Assembly (NCBI GenBank): GCA_963691815.1
Contig: OY829648.1
Location: forward strand, 20,802,193-20,866,192
Direction: 5' to 3'
DNA length: 64,000 bases
Origin: Echiichthys vipera
Taxonomy: Eukaryota > Chordata > Actinopteri > Perciformes > Trachinidae
Part shown: piece after piece, positions 25,780-39,900 of the stretch
How positions within the stretch are numbered: the stretch's first letter is position 1
Layout: each line of letters begins with the position of its first letter
The notes under the pieces: model-generated
What the model was told of the DNA's origin: nothing
Seen by the model: the letters and a program-made list of their open reading frames with translations, nothing else
Database searches by the model: none
Translations under genes and position numbers: made by a program

Positions 25780-27913
25780 AACCCATCTATTGCAATACTG
25801 GCAGGCTGCAAAGGCAGAGTCCGAGTACCCACACTGGCCCTGCGGCACACTGTGATATAAATGTGTATCACTGATTAATGTTGTGGAAACCTCCTTATAT
25901 GTGACACTGATTACAGTATCATCCATGTATCCTTTAAACATATACACTGCAACCCTAAATTTAGTTGTCAAATTTTAAATTATAAATCCTAAATTAAAGG
26001 AAGAGCACGAGACTTGGGTGTTTCAAATTACAAACCAGCTACTTGAGCTGTCATGTCCTGCCTCCTGCAGGCTTTACCCATGCACCACCTCTCACCTTAA
26101 CCATACAGAGTATTTCCAGTAAGTGATCTCCTGTTGTGTGCTACACGTGAGAAAGGGAAACTAAGAGCAACTGAAATGGCAGGTCTATTGTCAATTATAA
26201 CAAAACTATGTGAACTGAGAAGCAGGACTCCCAACTGCTGGGATTTGTTCGGGACAGTAGCGAATTAACAATGTGCAGATAAGCTCCTCCTGGGCGTTAA
26301 GCGCTGAGTCGTCCACGCTGTGACATATTTGAGGCTCTTGGCGTGTGCAGACTAACAGGGTCACATGTTCCCATTTAGAAAAGTTGATAACATGAGGAGA
26401 TTTAATCTATAGACCTTTTCAACAGGATTCCATTGCTAGGCAACAGCCTTGGCCATGGTGAACTTCCTGTCAATTTATGTCATTCACATGAACTGCAACA
26501 GGAAATAAACTAGGACACATTTAGAATGTTTATGTTTACAAGTTTGAAATGGTCTATTTCCTTGATTCCTCCCATGCTAGACTGTCAAATGAGCCTTTCG
26601 GTCATATCATCATTGGGTAGCCAGTCATCAGCTTGAGACAGGACCTCTGCTCAATTGGGTGGTAATATTGTAGCTCCATTTTTAGATGATAGTTAAACTA
26701 CTTACTATGTCTCCGGCTGGCTCAGCCATGGACAACTTTGAACCTTAACACATGTACAATTTAAAGTACTTTATTTTGAATATTCTGTTCAAAGTATCGT
26801 GTGCGTTCTGAAAGGCTGAAACCTGGTGGGATGGAATGTAACATTCATCATTAAATGCGTACTTGATTTATGCACTGATTGTTTGCTTGTCACGTTTTGG
26901 CAAAAGTATACGACATGTCACACCACCCTGTTCAATCTGAATTTTTTTTGATGATGTCAAAAAGCAGCAAGATCTCACCAGCTGTTTCAGCCAAAATAAA
27001 TGAGCCTTAAAATGGGAAATGCAATATATCTATACATGTCACTTCTGAAAGATAAAAAAAAATACCATATGATAGTTGTCGTAGATCAATGTGAAACCCC
27101 TAGTATTGTATACAGATTATTATACAGGGTGTGCAAAACCTTTTCCTCTATGATAGGAGTGTTGTTGGGATGTCTTATTTTATGTAAATGCATCATGCTC
27201 CTAATCTAGGCTTATTATTTATATTGTTATTTTACCATAGGCAATGTGCCCTCTGATGTCAGTACTTAATATTGACTTTCAGGTCTACAAAAAAGTGTGC
27301 AGCAGCAATCACAACTGAAATCATGAAGTGATAGTTTAATGTCCGACATGTTCCTGTCTCTAGTTGTGTGTAAGGGCCAGGGATATTTTTACATGTAGCA
27401 CGACCCCAGACAATAAGAGTTAGGCAGAAGGCCAGCAGTGGTCTCACTGGAAGAAGGGATGGTCAGGAAGGATGTGTTTAATGCACCAGAGGAAATATCC
27501 AAAGGCAGAGAGACAAGCATGGACCATGGCATGGCTCTGCTAAAATCAGGCAAAATGGCACAGGAGATGACGATTGCAGTCACTGTTGGTTTTATGCATG
27601 TGTGGCTGTGCATTGTGTAAGATTTGCTCACAGATCAGAATGAGAGATTAAAAGAAGAACAGTCCGTAATGCAACTTAGAAAGTTTCCCTGCAATCTTAT
27701 GGCAGTACATAGTCGATCAGGGAGGCGGAGAATACTGTGGCAAGGGAAGCTATCCAAGAAGACACACCATAATGGCCTGTCTGCTTGTAGAGCCACCTAT
27801 AAATAGTCAAGGACTGCCCTAATGCCCCACCTCCTTATCAACAGTGGAGGGCTTTTGCTCTGGCAAAAGGAGCCAGGAAGCTGGCACGTGTCACTAAAAC
27901 ACACACACACACA

Positions 27914-27998
<85 letters not shown>

Positions 27999-30900
27999 GC
28001 ACGCTGCAACCAGAGGACCGGGCCACTTGCAATAGTCTTAGAATAAGACTGGGCTAATAATTATGCATACAGGCATACCCACATAGATAAATAACGTATC
28101 AGTAGTCAAATCTTTATAGTTATACAGTGATCGCCATGTGGATCGCCACTGTCACTGATGATCCAAACATAAAACTTGTCACATATACAGACCTTAAAGA
28201 GGAACTACACACCAAATTATATTTTTTGACAATGTTGAGATAATCCCACAGATTTATGTTGGCATATCTCTCACACCACCTGATCATAAGAGAATAGGAA
28301 AGACTATGAGGTCTACTACACGTTGACCACCTCCTTCCAACTGTGTCAGCAGTTGCTGCACCAAGTATAGAGGAACACTGGCTAATCACAGCCCCAGTGC
28401 TTGTGGTGTGCTAGAATTAGCAGGTCTGAACTGAAATACAACATTGTAGATGAACAAGATTTATTTGTATGCATAATGCAGGGGTGACATATTTTTGTAG
28501 ACTGACACCGAAGTTAGCATCACCCTGGGTACCCTGGACAAAAAGCCAGTAGAATTTCTTTTCAGTGAGTTTTTGATTATTGATTATTACAATGAACACC
28601 CCCTTCTATGATTTTTGAAGTGTGAATGCAATCTCCAGAAATAAAGGCTGTACATGTACTACACCACCCACAAGCTTCCAACTGATTTTGCTTGCATGGC
28701 ATGATGGCATTTGTAGTCTCATTTAGCCACTTGTTAGCATTCGCCTTTTTCAAGAAATGTACAAGCTTCAAAATTTATGAGTGGGGTATTGTCTGGTGTA
28801 TTTTATCTTGTAGAACAAAACAAGTCTGTGTCAACATCAGACCTTATTAAAGGCGTCTAACCAAAATCATTTAAAAACATGCTGGCTTCGAGACAAGGGA
28901 ACTGGTGGCACAAAAATGCTGACTTGCTTCCTTGATTTAGGACTCATTCCTGCAGTACTCAGTTGAGAGCTTTACAAGATATTTAGTGCCTACAAACATT
29001 GACATTAACCATGATGAATTGTAAGGCTAAAGCCATGCACTGACACTCTCATTCGTAGTAGGGCCGCAAGCCGGGCTACAACACAGATATACTTGAGGAA
29101 GCTCTAGGGCCATAAATGTGCTTCTATCAAGGCTACATCAGACCCGTCTTTCCAATGGAGAAACCAAGAGTCCGACAGAAGCTTCTCAGGAATGGTCATG
29201 AATAGTTAGTTTTGAGATGTTACAGCAGTGGTCATTCTCTCCTGTGTGCCCTGGTCCCATTGTGTCACACACTATATAGCCAAAAGGCCACATCTACCTC
29301 ACTTCTCCATCGCATATTTTAAATTGAGCTGGGTGGGAGGGCTGTGGTAGTCTATTAAAGGTTTGAAGGGGAACTACACCCTCAAATTCTAAGTACTACT
29401 TTAGGCTAAATTATGCAATAAAATGCCAATGGGACTTTGAATGTGGTTTGACTAAGTAGTGGGGACGAATTTGTATATGGTGTCTGGATCAAAGATGGTG
29501 TAGGTTTGTATAGATGCTCATGCTCACACAGGTGAGCCTTTCCTAAAAACCGCCAGCAAGGCAGTGCTGTGAAAAAGAAATCAACTTGTTCACTCCCAAC
29601 CATCTGCCTTCTCGCTTACCCTCTGTAACTAACTGACCAGCCAGACCAGATCAAAGAGCTGCTGCCCTGGAGCCCGGCTATGCACCATAGGCTATAGCAC
29701 ATTAACATGTTCTGCGCAGTAGTGTAGGAGAGGATAGACTCTGGGTATTGCAGAGGTGGCATCAGAAAAGAGGAAGCAGGATCAACTGGCTCCCACAGAT
29801 GTGGAAAGACACCTGCTGTGGAGTTTAGCCTCAGGTGGAATGGAAGCAGTCGGAGTTGTTTACATGTGTCTGTTACCCTGCTGTTACATGTCCACATTTG
29901 AAAGCATTCTTTTCCTCAATACCTGCTGAAAATTTTGAAGGTCTGCATAGGTGCCATGGCATAATAACAGATGTACCAACGAAAAACACTCAGCCAAGTA
30001 AAGTCAACATATCAGCATCAACATTTTTAGGGACAAAATCTTTGTATTCCTCTATCTCTATCCAATTTTTCAACTTGTTCACAGAAAAGGCTTCCATTTC
30101 CATGCTGCCATTATTCATGATTAAAAATTCAACTGAAACCAGGCGAGACTACCGCAACCAGCCAGATAATTGAACTGAATAAAAAACACATTAAAGTCAT
30201 TGTGATAATAATTGCACTGCCTTCTTTCATATCTCAACCACAAAAGTGACATGAAAACATGTGAGTGGAAGTCACTTTTGAGTTTTCTCTTTCTGCCAAA
30301 TGCAGTATGAAAAGGCAGATTCCCATTTAACTCATCATCATGGTGTTTATCAGAGACTAAAAATCTACAGACCATATCTTTCTTACCTGAATTTCCCAAC
30401 TGTTTGTAAAATCTATACTCCAAATGGAGCTGTGGCGCCCTGGACTTTATAGGTTCCTGAAAGAGAAGAGAAAGAAAGGTGAGTGTTACACTGGAGATAA
30501 AAAAAAAAAACAGTGAGCAAAATTAGAATCGAGTACAGTAACGATTGTTTCAGAAGAGAAGATTTATTCAATGTTTTCTTGTTTTCTTAGGGTTATCGAA
30601 CATCACTAGTTTCTCACACTGCTCTGGGGTTTGATCTTGGTCCATTCTTCTTCAGTCTCTTCCACAGTTCGGTAGCTGTAGTGGTTTTCTTAGCCATTAC
30701 TTTTTTGCTAAGGATTTTCCAGAGATTCTCTACGAGGTTCAGATCTGGACTCTGACACTTCCTCCTATAAATTTAACTGACTTCTTTAGACACTTTGGGT
30801 TCAGTCATTCCCAGTCCCTAATGTTTTCCATCAGACCCAAATAAACTGAACTTTAGCAATTTCATGTCATGGTCTGAGAGATGTTTTCTGCAGCATGAGT

Positions 30901-33900
30901 TGGGTCTCTTGTACAGCTACATGGCTGGGTGAATGCAAATGTTTTATGTGAATCTCTTTTGGCAACATGCAATACCTTCACTGCAATTGTCTCCCAATCA
31001 GCTGCAATGTCACACTGCAAAACGGGTTCCGCAGTTCCTTGAAGCTAAGAATATCAAAGCAATGAAATGGTCATCCCAGAGTCCAGATCAAAACCCCCAT
31101 AGAGAATCTCTGGAAAATCCTTGGCAACAAAGTAATGTCTTAGAAACCCACTACAGTTACTATGAAAGAAACTGCAAGAAGAATGGACCAACATCAAACC
31201 AGAGCAGTGTGAGAAACTAGTGATGTCCTGTGGGCGCAGATGTGCTGAAGTCATTCAAAGCGAGGGCCTCTATACTTCCTGTTCATATATGAATCCTATA
31301 GTCCTGAGAAAACATTGTTGTCTTCTCTTCTGACAAAATGGTTACTGGTCTCTAATTTTGCTCACTGTTTATTTTTCCACAGAATTAAAGTTTTTGCTGA
31401 AGTGCCTTGGTTATTAAAAAAAAAAAAAGCAGTGGTATAGCCACAGCGGATATTCTATCAAATTATGAACACTAAAAAAAACAATTTCAGAATAAGTCAA
31501 GTACTAATAATTTGTTCTCTAATTTCCAGCATATTGCAGAGCTCAAAATCAGTTAACGCACAATGTCAATGTTTTTACCTAAGACTACATGTTTGCTCAA
31601 TTAACACTGCAGGGGAATATTATTCACAATGGGGAAAACAGAGCATTTTGTATTTGTAAAAAAAAAAAAAACAATGGTCTCACTATCACCACAAAAGCAC
31701 AAGCACCAAGTAGTTTGTGAGTGACAACCTTGCAAATACAACATGATTACCTCGGCCTGCAATTAACTTAAAGACCTTCAGTACAATGTTGTCCCTATTG
31801 TGACGCCTGATATAACTTAAATTAAGTCAGACTTCTGGGATGTGAGAGGATAAAGACCATTTCCAGCTGGTGAACAGCAGGCTTTTGTGATGCTATGGCC
31901 GATAATCAACCCACTGGAACATATTGTTAATTATATCGCTAGCTCCAGCTTTACAACCTAAAATGTAATCTGATTAACCCCACTCTTATGATGACAAGGG
32001 AATTATAGATAAACTTGAAGAGGATAGAACAAACACACACCCAACTTAATTCCTTTCCTTAATCTTCAATAGCTTTGCCACAGCCTGTGCTAAAGCCCTC
32101 CACAATAGCAGTATGCAGTCCAATTTTCACACACTGCAAACCAATACTGGCTTAAAATAGTAAGTCAGTTTGTAATGTTTGTATAAGTAAACATGTGGGA
32201 CAATTAGGGTAGACTCACACTTGGCATTTGTACCATGCCCAAGCACTATTCACTCGTTTGACCAGTATGTGCAACCGTATCGTGCCTATGCACAGGGCGC
32301 TTCCCCGCCGTGGCCCAGTTGAGAGGTCGGCTTTTGCACTGCACCATTGCACATGTACGAGCATGAGCATAGAAGGCAGTCCTGACAACTACTGTTCCCC
32401 CTGAGAGACCTTTTTTTAAAAAGCAGACAAAGAGCCTGATGCGAAGATGGAATGTTTACTGCAGATTTGGTCATTTGAAAATATTCAAAAGGTAGTGGGA
32501 CAAAACGCACAAAAACTCAGGTCTACGGAACCCCTTTTCAAAAATGAAGCGCTGCATTGAGATGACGTCAGTGTGTCATATTACAACATGATGACGTATA
32601 AGCAAGAAGCAATCGTGTGGCCCGGATCTTCTGAAGCAGTGTGAGTGCAAGCCGGCTTGCACTAATCTCCACCTGGACTAATCTCCACCTGGATGGAGTT
32701 AGATTCTCTGTGGACCTGTCCAATGCAACAGTCTCTTAAACGCAGAATCTCAGTTCAGGTGTATCGTTTCAGTTTAAGGTAAGCTGCTAGCTTTTGTACT
32801 GCTAACAGTGGAGGTGCTTCTGCTTCTTCATCCTCTCGTGCTGCGCGACGCTACAGTGACTCATTACAGTATCTTGAGGTGCAAGCAGCCTTACAAGAAG
32901 ATGGGCAGGGGCTTGCTGGTTAGCATTTAGTACATATCTCTGCAACACAATACATAGCCATCTTTGACATACAATCATAACTGTTGCTTCTTTACAATAA
33001 TAAAGTTTTAAACTAAAAATCAGGCCATATTTTACACATTGCGCCTTTTAATTCCTGGAAAGTTGTTTCCAATGTGCATCTAATTCCAAAGCACTTCTAG
33101 TTTAAGAGCGTGCTCACACTGTCCTTTTGGCCGCGGCCAAAACCGGTTTTTCAGCTAAAGCCTAGTACCTTTAAGCCATGTGAGTGCACCCGCTCCGCGC
33201 TCAACTGCGGCCAGCGGACCGTGCACGGCCCGCTTGAAAGAGGTGGGCTTTAGCGGAGCCGTTTGCACATGTACGAGCACGAGCGTGCGCACGTGTACGA
33301 GCACGAGCACGAGCACGAGCCCTACGGCAGTAGCGTTATGTCCGCCTGTTCGGACATGTAAATAGAAGGACGGACCATGCGCGGACATTTAACAACAACA
33401 ACAATGGTGGTGAAAGGTTCACGTTGGTGTGGTGCGGAGGTGGAGTGTTAACTGCAGATTTGGTCGGATGAAAATATTCAAAAACAGTCGACAAGACGCA
33501 CAAAAACTCAGAGGTCTGTGGAAAGATTTGTAAACAAAGCCACACACACGCGATCAATGCGTGTGACGTGTTACGGCGTGATGGCGTATGGACAGCAAGA
33601 AGTATTGGCCGGCCCTGGCAGTGTGAGTACAAACGGGGCTGGGGCGCGGAGGGGAGAGGGAGGGGGGACAAGTACCCTAAAGTCCGGGTCGCGGTCCGGG
33701 AGGACAGTGTGAGCACGCTCTAAAGTCAGTCCTATGGGATGTGTTATGCGTGTCATTTCAAGGTTCAATCAAAAGAATATTTATATTCTATATACAGTAT
33801 ATTTATATTTATTTATTTATTAACCAATGCTTTACTTTGTGCCAAAATATCTCCCATATAGATTGATTATTTAATTATTTGTCCTACTTGAGATATTCCT

Positions 33901-36900
33901 CAATTTTGTCTCTCCCCGCCTTCTACAAAACAACATCTGATCAATTTATTAAAACAGTTGAATCTGCTCTGGATTCTGGCCAGAGATGTTTTGATGATTT
34001 GGTGAGGGCAAAGACAGTACAGCATGTTTTGTTTTTTTATTTATCATATTTGTTAAATTTTGCAGAAATGAAGCCCTAAATAAAAACATGTAAACTAAGA
34101 TTTTACAAAACTTCATCCAAAATGTATCCGTGTAGCCAATGGTAGAGCAGCATATTGAGTTTCTGTGGTCATCCCATCACACTTGTTCTGATATTCTCAG
34201 TTTATTTGCTGCGATGTGTTTATCCAATATTTCATCACTTCACAATACATATGTTTTAATGTGAATCTAGACATTTAATAAGAAGGTTTTAACAGTATCA
34301 GAAAGGTTCAGTGACATTACCAAAAGGTTGACTAAATAAGGTTCATCCAAAAATAAACTTTACACATTTTAAGGAACTTTTGTTTTTGAAACACATGGAT
34401 GAAAGTGAAACAATGAATCCTAAAAGACATAAAAGATAAAAACAACGGGGTTTAAAGTTAGATCTTATGCAGGAAAACAAACATCTGGCAAACACTGCAG
34501 GATCAATGTAGTTTAACTAGTCTAGTTTTGGTAAAAAGAAGAAAAAGCAGCTATACACAGGTGACAGTTAAATAAGGAGATACAGCCTTATTCTAATGTG
34601 ACTAAAAACCTCAAACATGCAATAATGATGATTGATACAGGTTTCTTTATGATCAATAGGAGAAAAGATGCATTCTGCTATTCCCATATGATGCCAATAT
34701 GGAAAGTACGGAGAACTACAAAAGCATCCTTACAAAAACCTATCGATAATCTCACAGAGATTAATTGCATGTTTTTCTATTATCTGTGGGGAAGAAAAGG
34801 TTTCAGCATCCTGCTCCAGCATGATCATGATGCCAACAAGAGTACCAGAGAAGTAAGTAGCCATGGTGCATGCCGGGGGCTAGAAATTGAGAGTGGAAGA
34901 CAGAAGGCAATACAGAGGAGTTGAGGCCTGTGGGAGGAAGACACGTGACTAGTCTAGGAACTGCTGTAGCGCCATCCACCTCCCACATAAACACGGACAA
35001 CGAGCACATCTTGCACAAGTCAGGTCATAACAGTGAGGAGTGGGAATGAAAATATAAAATATATAAATAATGAGTCAAAACAGATGGCACAAAACCACAG
35101 GACCCCTTTAAAACAGCTTACAATAGGAAACAGAGGCTTATGGCAGCTTTACGTACTTAAGTCATCTCTCTTCCTACCAGATGGGCTAAGCTATGGCTGT
35201 GTAAATGGCCAGAGCCAAGCTGCAAATGTCTGATGTAACATCTTTGCATATGACGAGGATTTTTCACGGCTCCTGCCCATTTCAAATCATCTTTGATCTG
35301 CTCCCTGTGCCGACATGCTTACCGGATATGGCAGGGATGCCCCCCACATAAGCACTTCAATAAAAGTGCAGGCATATACCAAAAGTCCGCTATACCCTGC
35401 CAAAAGCAAAATTGTTTTCCGGGTGACCTAACAATTCACCTTCAACTTCATCTTGTTTAACTGGAAGTTTTGGTTACCCTGTGCGGTGTCATGCTGCTTT
35501 TTCCAGTGTGCTGGCCTGTGTCCAGGGCAGCTGACCCGCAAGCCAGAAGGGCCCTTCCCTGTCTGACCTGCTGCTACAGTAACCTCTCCACCTCAGCTGT
35601 TCCACACTGCAGTCATGTGCATTTCTGTGTATCTGGGTTCAGTGTATCTAAAACTAAATTAGTTCTGCGTGAGACCAGCAACAACAGGTTTTGGATCTAA
35701 GAACATTTAAAATTCCAGCTTCGTGAGAACCTATTTTCAAGAGCACAGTGATACGCTCCAACAAAAATCACAGCTGCTGTATTCTGCTGAAATGAAACCA
35801 TTTCTCTTGCTTTTTTAGTTTAAGGGCTTAAATAAAACTTAATCAGGTAGTGCCATGGAACTTAGGTCTAGAACGGACAATCGATGCAGTAATATATCCT
35901 CCTGATATACTCTCTTGTGACTGCCACGGATATTGTGATATATTCTGTTACACTCCTGTAGTCTAGGTGTATTCCTTCATTTAACTGGAACTGTTCTGAT
36001 TTGTGGCTGTACAGGCCTTTGCCAGTTTATGTCATTTAAATGTCATTTATGTTCTACAAACAGTCCAAACCCAAATATATTCATTTTAGAAAAATTGTAT
36101 TTATTGTTATTTCTTTTTTATTTATAAATGATAAATTACTTAAACAATTAATTGATAATTGGTATTGTTGCAGATTGATTTTCTGAACCAACTGTTTCAT
36201 ATCTAGACAACATATTTTGGTAGAATGATGAGCATCAAATGACATATATCCAAATTTTGGGCATCTGATAAATGTTCTCTCATGTTTACTGAGTCATGTG
36301 ATTGTGTAACTGCAGTCATTTTGGTTGCACTGTTTGTCAATTTTGTGTTTTGTCATGAAGTCTAAACACTTTGTATTTCCCAAAAGCAATTTCAGTCAAA
36401 ATCAACTGGACTTGGTTATTTGTCTAGGAAGATGTTTCATCTCTCACGCAAGAGGCTTCATCAGTTCATATACGCAACTGAACACGCTGGGAATGGACAC
36501 TGGGACACTTTGTATTAGTTACTTTTCATTACTACCCAAATCAACCGTAAGTTTAGAAAACTTAACTACAGGCTAGCAGTAATAGTTTCTGGCATTTTTA
36601 AATCATACTCTCGTTCAAGTGTATGCCTGTAAAGGTATGACCTCACATGCAAAAATGTGGGACTACGTTTCCTGAAACCACAACAGCCAATCAGATACCA
36701 CCATTTCTACAGCCACCCTCATTGGTTGGCTTTTCAGTCAAATTACAATGATGACAGCAGCAGGGACGATAGTAATAAATAGTAGTTATGGCTTACACTA
36801 GCTGCTGTTCACAGTTAGAAAGCTTACAGATTAATCAATATCCGCACTGCCAGCAAATACTGCCCCAGTAGAATCAAATCCTGTAATTACAACAGCCCAG

Positions 36901-39900
36901 GGACGGGTGCGAGATCAAATGTGACATGCCACTTCAAGGATCCCTCTTAGAGTAAAACATTTGCTTGCACAAATACATGATTATGTCATGACGGATTAGG
37001 TGGTGGTTTCTGTTTTAACCTGTGGTAGATGGAGCAAGCCATCAGCGCCACACAAAGTCCTCTTCCTGGGATTAACCAACTCTGCATATGATGTCATCTG
37101 AGCTAAATCTGATCTCTGCTCCAACACAGCTGAGAAAGATCAGAATTGACCTCAGTGACTGGGCACAGTAATGACCACCAAATGAAGAGGGGGGGGAAAG
37201 AAAACTATCAATGATAGACGCAATCATAATGCAATGATGAAGAAGAAATGATGAAAATAACAGTACACTACAGCATAAACATATTCAACTACAGTCAAAA
37301 AGATAAAAAAACATTTAGTCCATCACCAGAAAATACATAAATCACTTTTGATAATAGATTCATTTAATTTTCAATGGTTAAAAAAAACACTGGTCCTAGC
37401 TTCACAAATGAGAATATTTTCCTTTCTTCTTCTTTAGTAAACTGAATACCTTTGTGTTTAGGAAGCAAATTAAATGTCTACTTAGACATTTTTCACTATG
37501 TTTTATATTTTATAGACCAATCGATTGAGAAAAAAAAAACGATAACAAAAATTATTGTAAGTAGCAGCCCTACACTCAAAAGTAGGGCTTTGACTCCGAA
37601 TTTCCATATTTGAATAGAATTCGAATATTAAAAAAATAATAATGATATTCAAAAGAATATTAGGCAGCCCTTAATATTCAAATCTGTTATGGACATAATT
37701 TTTCGTAAATGTGTTTGCCTGTAAACACTGTTTTCAATTCAGAGTGTGAGGGTGTTTCACTCAGCATTGAAAAACTGATGCTAATTATCTGGGCAACATT
37801 CTCAACAACAGTCAAGTTGTGAATTTGTTGTAATGTCACATTAATAATCAGGAGATGACTCACTCTGTGCTCAAAGTGATGCTCGGAGCTCCTAGATCAC
37901 GTGAATAATACCAGGCTAACTATGCTGTTTTTCCTCCGATACAATAGTGCGATTTTCTGATTGGCTGTTGTGTAACCCCGTTCTTTTTTTTATTGGCTGG
38001 CCACTGGTCAGTGGCAGCTCTTGATTCCTGCCGGTTCCACAGTGAGAGAAAAGAGAGCGCCGCTGCTGTGCTGCCTGTAGCATGTTATACATTTTTTTTC
38101 CGTGTGAGAAATACAATGTGTGGTGGGAGTGGGTGACTGAAGACCGAAAAGAGTGAAAAGAGGCCTGGCCTTTTAATTAAAAAAAGTTGTGTCTTAAGGT
38201 CTTACTAAAGATATTTAATGGTCAAAATATTATTAATAAATATTTGAATGTTATTAAAATTAACTTCGAATATGATTTTTGGGCCAAAGTCATGGCCCTA
38301 GTCAAAAGCCTAATAATTTTTTATTTTTAATATCACTATGGGTAATTCACCAATATACCAATATTCAGTTGTGGGGTCTCACTAGACACATGATGCCATG
38401 TTGGGGTGAAATGGAAAAAGAGAGTCCCCCATGACCCCACAGACAATATCCTGCATTATAAACAGCATGGTGCAGACAGCTGCAGTGATGTAATATCACA
38501 CATAAACAAACATCTCTGTTGTTTATCATCTGTAAAGTCAGTGTGACATTCAACGTGTGCATATGTATGCCTATGTGTGCCATGTTCTGAGGAACAGACC
38601 CGGTATTATGCATAAGGCCCAGAATAGTACCTGACCTTTGCCTGACACCCAGTAAACCATTTCACGATATGCAACTGGCAATGTGACTCCCCTCATCTTA
38701 GACAGATGACAGAGCAACTCAAATGTCAACATAGTGCATCTCTTCTCCGCAGCATTCACAAAGGTAATAATGATGCTAACTGCCAACTGTATGGCTCAAA
38801 CAAATGGAGAGGGTTGAAGTTTGTGTGATGTGTGTGTTTCTCTATTGATGTGGTCTTTATGATCAGAGGTGTCTATGGTTGGGAGGTGGTGTTAAGGAGC
38901 GAGTGGTGTCAGAGAGCAACAACTGGCCGGTGTCCAGTACTTCTCTCAGATTTAACACGCCCAGATGGTCATGTGTGTGTCAGCTGCCTCCCAAAACCCA
39001 GAGTGATAATCGGGCAATGCTTGAAATTAGAATAAGACATCAATTGTATTCTGGAGAGTCTGGCTGAAGTGGGATAACTGTGGCCTGTGATTTAGGTTCT
39101 CTTCATAGGTCGGTTCAGAAATATCACCATGATTTAGACAAGATGATTAATATGAATTGTGTTGTTGAAATGGTTTTACTTCAAAAAAGGGGCTGTCGGA
39201 GAGTGTGGTGTGGTACAGCTAAATAAATGGCTACATCGGGAAAATTAATGGTGTATAATATTATCTTATTGCCAACACTAAAGATGGCTTCCCCAGCAGT
39301 TCAAATACAATGTCTGGTATCATTATCATGCCTTGAGGAGTCACAAATGATTGTAAATAAAATCTGCATTTGTAAATTGAATGTCATAATTGAAATATGT
39401 ATCGACTGGAGATGCATTGAATTTTCTTGGACAATTCTGATTTCCGATTATTGTTATTTTTTAAACTGACCTGCCGATTCCAATTTTGTCCGATTTTCTT
39501 TCTTTCTATGAACTAGAATTGACAGCATACACAAATATTTGTCTAACTTTTCTTTTAATGAAAAATTGAATTGTATGTTCAAAATAAAATACTGACAATT
39601 AAATAACTTTTACGTTTATTCCAAAACTGCACTAGGTTACAGATCTCACACAGTGGTTCATGTGCGCGACATGAACCTCTGTGTGGGTATGAATGTGACA
39701 AGCACAGTATCTGATTGACCGGTCACCCACATGCACGATTACAGTCAAGATCAATCCGCCCATTGACTCAATAACTTTGGTTTAGTCTCTGTCAATTGTT
39801 TCCACGACAACATCACAAACTAGATTTACAACCTTGCAGTTGTTTGCCTCCACCAACCAGTCAAGTGGTAGTTTACATCCAAACTGTCCAGACTTACATA

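Larger units (their letters stand above)
20915..30386 (-). other. csnk1g2 intron 2 (9.5 kb)
   Basis: No supported exon. It holds an impure CA/CG repeat (22445-22510), a decayed hAT-type transposase segment (about 24880-25260), an AT microsatellite (25738-25775) and an ACGC tetranucleotide tract (27899-28004). Other parts show nothing I can name. Confidence 0.6.

Noticed and set aside
27913..27997. CRISPR-like array
   Set aside because: Simple tandem repeat with no spacers, in a vertebrate genome.
27797..28046. RACVRACV and THARTHAR open frames
   Set aside because: Translations of the ACGC tetranucleotide repeat.
30121..30423. 100-aa open frame reading through csnk1g2 exon 2
   Set aside because: Only EYRFYKQLG is real coding sequence; the rest is read-through of the donor GTAAGA into the intron.
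33336..33716. 126-aa open frame in the GC-rich element
   Set aside because: Low-complexity, no transposase motif; it arises from the element's base composition.
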